From Ekhidna sp. (GTDB lineage: Bacteria; Bacteroidota; Bacteroidia; Cytophagales; Cyclobacteriaceae), in contig JABSPG010000265.1 in assembly GCA_013214445.1 (NCBI GenBank), positions 1 to 6,086 on the forward strand: a stretch of DNA of 6,086 nucleotides. Reading direction: 5' to 3'. A program made the translations under genes and the position numbers. Below the pieces are notes generated by a model. That model was not told the DNA's origin, did no database searches, and saw only the letters and a program-made list of their open reading frames with translations. Position 1 is the first letter of the stretch. Each line of letters opens with the position of its first letter. Below are positions 1-5,190 of the stretch, one piece after another.

Positions 1-123
1 CCAGACAGGTACTTGAAGAATTTTACTAGGTTTGGAACTCTGATTTTGAGTGGATCAAATTCAGGGGAAGCTTACATTGTATGTATTAAACGGAAAAAGC
101 AGAACCTTGTATTTGACTTTTAG
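1..123 (+). CDS. possible C-terminal end of an unidentified plus-strand gene (partial)
   Basis: Frame 1 of the plus strand is open from the window edge to a TAG at 121-123, giving about 40 residues that begin PDRYLKNF and end QNLVFDF. The other two plus frames hit stops within the first 30 bases. The composition looks protein-like: a hydrophobic stretch (TLILSG), then a basic patch (IKRKKQ). I do not recognise the family. A 40-codon open frame can occur by chance in AT-rich DNA, so this is tentative. If real, the gene converges tail-to-tail with the ABC permease gene, with about 43 bp between the two stop codons. Confidence 0.35.
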   Translation, partial: PDRYLKNFTRFGTLILSGSNSGEAYIVCIKRKKQNLVFDF

Positions 124-166
124 GTCAGTAGGAGAGAAGTATAGATATATGGATTGGAAAAATCGT

Positions 167-1006
167 CTAAGCTTTTAAATCTTTCCTGTTGAGAATCCAA
201 TTGATGAAAAGTGCAAACACGACTCCCCAACCAATTGCAATCATCCATTCGTACCAAAAGATATCATCTTTAATTTCTTGGAAGAAATATCGCGCAAACG
301 GGCTTTCATATACTTTTCCAGTTAGCTTTTCCAGTGAGTAGATTGGAAAGAACTTAACTAAATGATCTGTGTATCCTTCGGCAAACGGAGCAAATTCGGC
401 AATAGAGGTTATAATTGGCTCAAATACCAAGCTATAGAGCATGGTAATTACGATGGCAAAGCCTGCTTTTTTAATCACTAAGGCTAAGCAAAATGCAAAC
501 ATGCTGAAGACGACCAACTGAACAAAGTAACCAAGGAGATATTCTAATTCTGAAAAGACATACTGCAAGTCAGTCACGTGAGAGTAGCTAAATCCAGCTA
601 CAAGTCCTGAAACAAAAAGGACAAGTGTACAAATGGCTGAAAGAAACAGGATCAGCGAAAATTTTGACATCAAGAATTCTTTCTTGCTTACTCCATCAAT
701 GATGTTTTGTCTTAAAGTATTGTAAGTCAACTCATTGTTTACGGACACAATGACAATAAATGAGATTAAGACTTTCACAAAAGAAGCAAGCCACACGGTG
801 TTTTGCCAGATATCAGGAAAATCATAGATTGGGATGATGGATGGATCTATGCCGTCAAAATCAATCTCTTTGCTTTTAAGCCATTCTAAGAAGAATATCC
901 CTCCATTGGTGATGATTAATTGAGCAATTAGATACAATCCAAAGAGGATCCAAAATACCCTGTAGTGTTTGAGTTTAAGCCATTCAAGTGTAAAAGCTCT
1001 AATCAT
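167..1006 (-). CDS. ABC-2 type transporter permease, six-TM subunit of an exporter
   Basis: This 279-residue integral membrane protein should form the channel of an ABC exporter with the ATPase encoded just upstream. Hydrophobic segments lie near residues 17-35, 72-90, 115-139, 155-178, 181-200 and 252-271, the usual six-helix ABC-2 layout. The cytoplasmic loop after TM2 has an NELTYNTLRQNIIDGVSKKEF stretch (residues 91-111). Its 'TLRQN..DG.S..EF' pattern is typical of permeases paired with BcrA/NatA-like ATPases, and the loop probably contacts the ATPase. The N-terminus (MIRAFTLEWLKLKHYRVFW) is an amphipathic lead-in common in this group. The ATG at 1006 overlaps the ATPase stop by 8 bp, suggesting translational coupling. 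It is the last gene of the sigma-factor operon. The substrate cannot be told from sequence: an antimicrobial peptide, lipid or lipoprotein is possible. Gliding-motility GldF was considered, but nothing specific supports it. Confidence 0.85.
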   Translation of the reverse strand: MIRAFTLEWLKLKHYRVFWILFGLYLIAQLIITNGGIFFLEWLKSKEIDFDGIDPSIIPIYDFPDIWQNTVWLASFVKVLISFIVIVSVNNELTYNTLRQNIIDGVSKKEFLMSKFSLILFLSAICTLVLFVSGLVAGFSYSHVTDLQYVFSELEYLLGYFVQLVVFSMFAFCLALVIKKAGFAIVITMLYSLVFEPIITSIAEFAPFAEGYTDHLVKFFPIYSLEKLTGKVYESPFARYFFQEIKDDIFWYEWMIAIGWGVVFALFINWILNRKDLKA

Positions 1007-1892
1007 TTTCTTTGAGGATTTTTAGAAATTCTTGTTCAAGTGATTTAGACTGAGGTATGAGTCTTTGTAGTGTAATTCCCTTATCAAAACAGAATGCATT
1101 GACATCTTTTGCAGAATACCCCTCTTTTAGGAATGCCATCAGTGATCCATTGCTTCTTTCAATTTTTTCAATTCCTTCGAAACTTTCGACTGAAGGAAGT
1201 AACGTATCAATGTCCTCTGAAGAAATTTCTACTGAGTTAGTATCTCCTAAAATCTCATGAACTGAGCCTTCATGGAGTTTTACTCCCTTCCTTAAAATAC
1301 AAAAATCGGTACAAACCTTCTGGACTTCATCTAATAGGTGGCTCGCCATGATAATGGTCTTTCCCTGGTCTGCAATACCTTTGATAAGTTCTCGAACCTC
1401 AGCAATCCCTTCTGGATCTAATCCGTTGGTGGGTTCATCTAGCATCAAAACAGGTGGATCCGATAGCAAAGCAGCTGCTAGAGATAGCCGCTGTTTCATT
1501 CCTAAGCTATAGGTCTTGAATTTGTCATTTCTTCGTTCGTAAAGGTTTACCTGCTTTAGGATCTTATCAATACCATCAGTACCACATTTTTTTATGTGGG
1601 CAATGATTCGAAGATTTTGAGAGGCCGTGAGGTAACTGTAGAAACAAGGCGTTTCAAGAATAGAACCTATGTTTTGTCTAGCTTCTACATTGCTCATGCC
1701 CCCAAACCACTCGAAAGACCCACTTGTGGGAGCGACTACTTCAAGTATCATTCCTAGTGTGGTGGTCTTTCCACTTCCATTGGGTCCTAATATGCCATAG
1801 ACTTGTCCCTGCTCAATGCTGAGATCCAGTTGATCGACAGCTGTAAGCTTTCCATATTTTTTAGTGAGTTTATTGATTCGTAATACACTCAT
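999..1892 (-). CDS. ABC transporter ATP-binding protein, BcrA/NatA-like
   Basis: This 297-residue cytoplasmic ATPase should power export through the downstream permease. It has all core motifs: Walker A GPNGSGKTT (residues 36-44), signature YSLGMKQR (128-135), Walker B VLMLDEP (148-154), D-loop GLDP (157-160) and the switch histidine in MASH (H185). The position normally held by the Q-loop glutamine is glutamate in ILETPCFYSYL (E80). A glutamate there is common in the BcrA/lantibiotic-immunity type of ATPase, which points to that subfamily. After about residue 215 there is an accessory C-terminal region of about 80 residues, also usual for this group. The ATG at 1892 overlaps the stop of the upstream DUF4252 gene as ATGA (4 bp), placing the transporter in the same transcript as the sigma factor. 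Possible roles, by family only, are peptide-antibiotic resistance or export of an envelope component. Confidence 0.95.
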   Translation of the reverse strand: MSVLRINKLTKKYGKLTAVDQLDLSIEQGQVYGILGPNGSGKTTTLGMILEVVAPTSGSFEWFGGMSNVEARQNIGSILETPCFYSYLTASQNLRIIAHIKKCGTDGIDKILKQVNLYERRNDKFKTYSLGMKQRLSLAAALLSDPPVLMLDEPTNGLDPEGIAEVRELIKGIADQGKTIIMASHLLDEVQKVCTDFCILRKGVKLHEGSVHEILGDTNSVEISSEDIDTLLPSVESFEGIEKIERSNGSLMAFLKEGYSAKDVNAFCFDKGITLQRLIPQSKSLEQEFLKILKEND

Positions 1893-2380
1893 TTGAAACT
1901 AAATCTATCGCTGAACATTGGTAGCATATCAGAGCTTTGAAAGCTCTCCAATAAGGTTGGTATTTTCCCAAAAGGAATATCTCCTCGTAGATAGAAAGCT
2001 ATGGCATTTTCTTCTACAGATGTAAAACCTACATATTCATCTTCTTTTCCAATAATCCTCATTTCTTGTTTTCCAAGAATGGTCATATACTCCTCAAACC
2101 CTTCTTCTTCATATTTTTCCAAAAGCTCTTTATAGTCTTTGGTAGCAGCTGTAGCAGAGTCCAGTGTGTATATCAAGATTTTATCAATGTCATTTACCAT
2201 GGCATTGAAATTTGGGTCTTGAGCAATGTTAGCCATTCTCAACGTACTAGGATATAGACAAATGGGATTCATCCATGTAGAAGTTCGCCTTGGTTCGGCG
2301 TATTCTTTAATGATGGATTCTTGTCCAGTAGTAGTGTATGCAAAAGATATTATAGAGATAAGAAATAAGATTTTTCTCAT
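1889..2380 (-). CDS. secreted DUF4252 family protein, divergent second copy
   Basis: I place the start at the ATG at 2380, giving 163 residues with a clean signal peptide (MRKILFLISIISFAYTTTGQ, cleavage probably near the TGQ). The frame also opens upstream at a TTG at 2410, but that would put ten polar residues before the signal and start within the 3' arm of a hairpin. No Cys lipobox is seen, so the product is probably a soluble periplasmic protein rather than a lipoprotein. DUF4252 is assigned from similarity in layout to the neighbouring paralogue: a helical N-half, then a 'GFEEYMTI' block matching 'GYEELMTV', and a C-terminal beta/alpha part with FYLRGDIPFGKIPTLLESF matching SLYGVIDLKQVSKL. 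The N-half is divergent (WMNPICLYPSTLRM). The molecular function of the family is unknown. Its stop overlaps the ABC ATPase start by 4 bp, so the two are probably translated together. No Shine-Dalgarno is visible. Confidence 0.7.
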   Translation of the reverse strand: MRKILFLISIISFAYTTTGQESIIKEYAEPRRTSTWMNPICLYPSTLRMANIAQDPNFNAMVNDIDKILIYTLDSATAATKDYKELLEKYEEEGFEEYMTILGKQEMRIIGKEDEYVGFTSVEENAIAFYLRGDIPFGKIPTLLESFQSSDMLPMFSDRFSFK

Positions 2381-2409
2381 AGAAGAACTAAGGTTTTGAT
2401 AAAAGAACA

Positions 2410-2439
2410 ACTCAGTGATCCATCATTGAATCACTGAGT
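2410..2439 (-). terminator. hairpin between the two DUF4252 genes; weak terminator or attenuator
   Basis: A perfect 10-bp inverted repeat, ACTCAGTGAT (2410-2419) and ATCACTGAGT (2430-2439), encloses a 10-base loop. Read on the minus strand it is followed by TTGTTCTTTTATC, an interrupted T-rich tail. It starts 15 bp after the first DUF4252 stop codon and ends 29 bp before the second copy's ATG. The stem is only 40% GC and the T-tract is broken, so partial termination, or a transcript processing or stabilising hairpin, is more likely than a full stop. I see no convincing promoter between it and the next gene. Confidence 0.45.
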
Positions 2440-2454
2440 GCTTGAAATAATTAT

Positions 2455-2979
2455 TTACTCTTCATCCCCATCCAAATTCTTCAAATATTTCAGCTCGCTC
2501 ATTCGCATCATACTAGCTAGCTTGGAAACCTGCTTTAAGTCGATGACTCCATATAGACTTACCATTGCAAATTTTTCCTTACCTCCAGCAACTAGGATAA
2601 GCTCTTCAATAATGCCTTCTTTTTCTTTGATGGATATCTTCACATTTTCTTCCGCATCCTTTACAGTCATTAATTCCTCATAACCTGCTTTCGAAACGTC
2701 GCTAATTGCACTACTGTAAAGTCCTTTGGGATCTGAAACTTTCTCACTGGCAACAACTTTCATTCCTTTCAACTTGCTGATTACGTCTAGGAATTCTTTC
2801 TCATCATCTGTGTTGCCTTCCATCTCGGTAAACAAGGAGAACATCTTGCTGCTTACAGATACTTTGGTGAAAGTCTCGTCATCTTCAAATTTGTCAAAGT
2901 ACTTTGATACAACAGCTCCCTGGCCAAATGCAAAACTGGCAGCAGAGAAAACAAACAGTGTTAATACAAACTTTTTCAT
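2455..2979 (-). CDS. secreted DUF4252 family protein, first copy
   Basis: This 174-residue protein starts at the ATG at 2979 with a textbook signal peptide (MKKFVLTLFVFSAASFAFGQ, cleavage near AFG/Q). An in-frame ATG at 3045 would add 22 polar residues before the signal, so I rejected it. The chosen start is preceded by the A-rich leader AAAAAAAGAATAAA, a common Bacteroidota translation signal, while no Shine-Dalgarno is seen. The mature part has an FTKVSVSSKMFSLF helix, a GYEELMTV block near residue 98, then alternating strands ending in FAMVSLYGVIDLKQVSKL (about 136-153) and an acidic tail. I recognise this as the DUF4252 pattern. The family is typically found in Bacteroidota, often beside ECF sigma genes, and its function is unknown. 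It lies 55 bp after the anti-sigma stop and is probably co-transcribed. The mature protein has no Cys, and nothing suggests catalytic residues, so a structural or sensory periplasmic role is only a guess. Confidence 0.8.
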   Translation of the reverse strand: MKKFVLTLFVFSAASFAFGQGAVVSKYFDKFEDDETFTKVSVSSKMFSLFTEMEGNTDDEKEFLDVISKLKGMKVVASEKVSDPKGLYSSAISDVSKAGYEELMTVKDAEENVKISIKEKEGIIEELILVAGGKEKFAMVSLYGVIDLKQVSKLASMMRMSELKYLKNLDGDEE

Positions 2980-3034
2980 TTTATTCTTTTTTTCAATTTC
3001 TAACTCAATACTTGTGTGATGTCGGCTGCAGAAC

Positions 3035-3457
3035 TTAAGAATCATCTTGTAACTCTTCCTTAGCTTTGTTAATCTTCGTTAACTCCAGCGTGTGGTCTTG
3101 CCCTTGTTTCAACTCCGATCCAATCATTAGCAGGGCTTCTTTTGTTGCCTGCAATGCTTTTTCAGGATCATCGATCGCAAATGGATCTTTTTTTGCGTCA
3201 TTGAATACCAAACCAGCGGTAATGAGCCCTATGGTGATAGTAGCTGCTGCAGATAACCATGTTTTCTTACGAAGCGTACTAGTGCTTCCTTCATAAGATA
3301 CTTTTTTTTGATCAGCCAGATACCTAAAGTACTGTCCTTCGTTTCCCAATGCCGGATTCTTTTTAAAGTGCTCTTTTATCAGAGTCTCTTCCTCCAGACT
3401 GGTCTCACCATTCCAGTACTTTTCCAGTAGTTTATCAATTTGCGACCCCATAAGCAT
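3035..3457 (-). CDS. putative single-TM anti-sigma factor of the ECF sigma operon
   Basis: This 140-residue protein has a soluble acidic N-domain (residues 1-62, with LLEKYWNGETSLEEE near 10-24), one membrane helix (about 67-85, WLSAAATITIGLITAGLVF) preceded by basic RKK, and a helical periplasmic tail (about 90-135, DDPEKALQATKEALLMIGSEL). This topology, with the N-domain inside and the tail outside, is what an anti-sigma factor needs. It contains no cysteine, so it is not a zinc (ZAS) anti-sigma factor, and it has no FecR domain. The YWNGETSLEEE start and the tail resemble small membrane proteins I associate with ECF sigma genes in Bacteroidota. Anti-sigma function is inferred mainly from position and topology. 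The gene overlaps the end of the sigma gene by 23 bp (ATG at 3457) or 17 bp (ATG at 3451). The sequence does not decide between these starts. The overlap suggests coupled synthesis of the pair. Confidence 0.7.
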   Translation of the reverse strand: MLMGSQIDKLLEKYWNGETSLEEETLIKEHFKKNPALGNEGQYFRYLADQKKVSYEGSTSTLRKKTWLSAAATITIGLITAGLVFNDAKKDPFAIDDPEKALQATKEALLMIGSELKQGQDHTLELTKINKAKEELQDDS

Positions 3458-3944
3458 CTATTTTTTGCATGGCTTCTTTTACTTTTTTCCTAGCTCTATG
3501 AATATTGACTTTTACATCACTTTCAGAAAGACCAGTAGTTTCAGCTATATCTTGGTAGCTCATGTCTTCCACCTCTCTGAGGTGGAAAACCTCCTGCTGC
3601 TTTGAAGGCAAGGTCTCCACGATAGAAGCCATTTGAGACATAAAGTCGTTTGTGATGGCTTTCTCTTCAACCGTACCTGAATATCTCATATTTACCACCT
3701 TTTCATCCAAGTCTGCGTATCTGTTTCTTCGAATGATCTCGATGCATCGATTTCTGACAATGCGAAAAGTCCACGCGTTGACCTTTTCTACTTTGTCTAG
3801 ATCCTTTCTAATAGTCCAGATTTTTGTCAGGCAGTCTTGAACTACATCTCTTGCTGTCTCTGGCTCATGTACGATTGATAAAGCATATCTGTACATTCCG
3901 TCAGAAGCAGGTAAGATGTGCGTATGGTAAAGTTTCTGTGACAT
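3435..3944 (-). CDS. ECF-type RNA polymerase sigma factor (sigma-70 family)
   Basis: This 169-residue sigma factor should direct RNA polymerase to a small set of promoters, probably including its own. The sigma-2 region spans about residues 10-75, with the core-binding block TARDVVQDCLTKIW (30-43) and the DNA-melting stretch NAWTFRIVRNRCIEIIRRNR (56-75). Sigma-4 spans about 105-158, with LPSKQQEVFHLREVEDMSYQ followed by the helix-turn-helix DIAETTGLSESDVKVNIHRAR (132-152). There is no sigma-1 or sigma-3, and the length is normal for ECF. The start is firm: the codon just before the ATG at 3944 is TGA in the same frame. No Shine-Dalgarno is seen. It is the first gene of a probable six-gene unit: sigma, anti-sigma, two DUF4252 proteins and an ABC exporter. 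Regulation is probably by sequestration by the overlapping membrane protein. The triggering signal is unknown. Confidence 0.95.
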   Translation of the reverse strand: MSQKLYHTHILPASDGMYRYALSIVHEPETARDVVQDCLTKIWTIRKDLDKVEKVNAWTFRIVRNRCIEIIRRNRYADLDEKVVNMRYSGTVEEKAITNDFMSQMASIVETLPSKQQEVFHLREVEDMSYQDIAETTGLSESDVKVNIHRARKKVKEAMQKIDAYGVAN

Positions 3945-4107
3945 TCAGCTAGTTGATGTAGAGCTAGATCTAAAAGTTACAACTAGTTTCAAAAAAAGGT
4001 AAAATTATTTTCTTGACTAGATCAAATAGTGACTGACAGTATTCTGTGATTGCTACTTACTTGCTAATCGATGATTTTTAATTGCAATTCACAATGACGT
4101 AATTATC
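3945..4107 (-). promoter_or_regulatory. leader and probable promoter region of the sigma-factor operon
   Basis: This AT-rich non-coding stretch separates the Bat operon terminator from the sigma gene and must hold the promoter if the sigma operon is independently transcribed. On the minus strand a TTTG (complement of 4023-4026) is followed 21 bases later by TACCTTTT, an imperfect match to the Bacteroidota -7 element TAnnTTTG. The spacing is slightly long and the last base mismatches, so this is weak. A promoter read by the encoded ECF factor itself may be present instead, but its consensus is not known to me. No small open frame here looks convincing. Confidence 0.3.
3948..4023. repeat. cluster of CTAG-containing short repeats upstream of the sigma gene
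   Basis: CTAG occurs at 3949-3952, 3964-3967, 3983-3986 and 4017-4020. AGCTAG is directly repeated at 3948 and 3963, 15 bp apart, and CTAGATC occurs at 3964-3970 and 4017-4023. The elements surround the weak promoter candidate, so they could be operator sites. They are short, and chance cannot be excluded in AT-rich DNA. Confidence 0.25.
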
Positions 4108-4148
4108 AAAAAAGTCTGGGTCGAATCTTAGCCTCGACTGAAAAGACT
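4108..4148 (-). terminator. rho-independent terminator of the Bat operon, overlapping the batA stop codon
   Basis: On the minus strand, AGTCT (overlapping the TAG stop) pairs with AGACT (4113-4117). An inner stem, GTCGA (4134-4138) with TCGAC (4120-4124), is stacked within it, giving a bulged 5+5-bp hairpin with a 9-base loop. It is followed at once by a run of T (six A on the plus strand, 4108-4113, one shared with the stem). Position and T-run fit an intrinsic terminator for transcription coming from the vWA gene. Confidence 0.6.
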
Positions 4149-5190
4149 AATCCGTCAGCACATTGGTAATGAAGGTAGACTTGGTCAAGAGCCATAGCAT
4201 TAAAAATAAAGCTCCCCACTTCAGATATACGTAGTAGAAGTCTGTGGTGTCTTTGTACTTGGTCTCTTTGATCTCAGCTTTTTCTAGCTGGTCAATTTCA
4301 TCGAATACCTGTACCAAAGCTTCTTTGTCAGAGACACGGTAGAATTTCCCATTACCAATCTTAGCTATTTCCCTTAAAGTAGTCTCATCAAAAGTATTTT
4401 CTACCATTCTGGGTCGTCCAAAAAAATCTGTCCCAAAAGGCACTTTGCCTTCTCTTCCTATCGCGATCACATACATTTTGATATTGTATGCATTTGCAAG
4501 GTTGGCTGCTGTAATAGGATCCACATTTCCTGCGGTGTTGTCTCCATCACTGAGTAGGATCATCACTTTTGATTCGGAAGCAGACTCACGAAGGAAATTG
4601 ATACCAGAGGTAATGGCGTTTCCAATAGCTGTTCCTCTACTCTCAATTTTATCAAAATCTATCTCTTCTATCAATTCATACAGAAGCCCATAGTCGGTTG
4701 TCAGGGGACAGGATGGGAGGGCATCACCTGAGAAGATCACCAATCCAATTCGATCCTGAAACCGACCGGACACAAAATTTCTAGCCACGTCTTTAGCTGC
4801 CTCCAACCTATTTGGCTGAAAGTCCATGATCTGCATCGATTCAGAGATGTCAATATTTAAAACAATATCTATACCCTCACTCCATTGCTCTACTTGTTCA
4901 TTGGTTGTCTGTGGTCTAGCTAAACTCGTAATGATCAGAATTAAACTCAGGATGAAAAAGATTGGAGGGATAAATCTCAAAAACGTGATTGGGTCACTTT
5001 TAAGATCCTTCTTTGTAAGTGCCACAGGGAGTTTTTGGCTAAACTGATTTTGGATCAACCAACGAAGGATAAAAAGTAAAGGGATCGCCAGCAATGCGTA
5101 AAACCAGATAGGAGTGGCCCAATCAAAGCTTTGAAGTTTCGCTGGGGCAAACCAGTCAAGTGAAAACCAATTGGCTACTTTACTTTCCAT
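4147..5190 (-). CDS. batA: BatA-type von Willebrand factor A domain membrane protein
   Basis: This 347-residue protein is anchored in the inner membrane with a vWA domain between TM segments. Hydrophobic segments lie near 25-45, 71-90 and 320-337. The vWA domain (about 107-300) has a complete metal-binding MIDAS site: D114-I-S116-E-S118 (DxSxS), the threonine in LTTD (164/165), and D215 in LLSDGDN. Between the first two TMs is the basic linker usual in BatA (KKDLKSDPITFLRFIPP). Length and architecture are normal for BatA. In known Bat loci the proteins act with a MoxR AAA ATPase and a DUF58 protein. They are linked to aerotolerance or envelope stress, but their mechanism is unresolved. The ATG at 5190 overlaps the upstream gene by 11 bp and has a GGAG 7 bases before it. 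A terminator follows directly, so batB and later genes are not adjacent. BatB is the alternative name, as both share the vWA core; the position after the BatD-like gene favours BatA. Confidence 0.9.
   Translation of the reverse strand: MESKVANWFSLDWFAPAKLQSFDWATPIWFYALLAIPLLFILRWLIQNQFSQKLPVALTKKDLKSDPITFLRFIPPIFFILSLILIITSLARPQTTNEQVEQWSEGIDIVLNIDISESMQIMDFQPNRLEAAKDVARNFVSGRFQDRIGLVIFSGDALPSCPLTTDYGLLYELIEEIDFDKIESRGTAIGNAITSGINFLRESASESKVMILLSDGDNTAGNVDPITAANLANAYNIKMYVIAIGREGKVPFGTDFFGRPRMVENTFDETTLREIAKIGNGKFYRVSDKEALVQVFDEIDQLEKAEIKETKYKDTTDFYYVYLKWGALFLMLWLLTKSTFITNVLTD

Noticed and set aside
150..199. Inverted repeats TGGATT/AATCCA and GGAAA/TTTCC around the permease stop as a terminator
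   Set aside because: The arms are interrupted by a 7-base bulge, the loop is over 20 bases and no T-run follows on either strand.
167..1892. Gliding motility GldA/GldF assignment for the ABC pair
   Set aside because: The ATPase looks BcrA-like, the permease is longer than GldF as I recall it, and no other gliding genes are nearby.
2381..2410. TTG start for the second DUF4252 protein
   Set aside because: It lies at the edge of the hairpin and adds ten polar residues before the signal sequence; the ATG at 2380 fits better.
2445..2456. 12-bp palindrome AAATAATTATTT at the first DUF4252 stop codon
   Set aside because: Pure A/T palindromes are expected by chance in AT-rich intergenic DNA, and nothing else supports a site.
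2980..3045. N-terminal extension of the first DUF4252 protein from an ATG overlapping the anti-sigma stop
   Set aside because: It would place 22 polar and charged residues before a textbook signal peptide. The A-rich leader sits directly before the ATG at 2979.
4080..4089. AATTGCAATT palindrome in the gap before the sigma gene
   Set aside because: Short, AT-rich and single-copy; no second site or partner element is seen.
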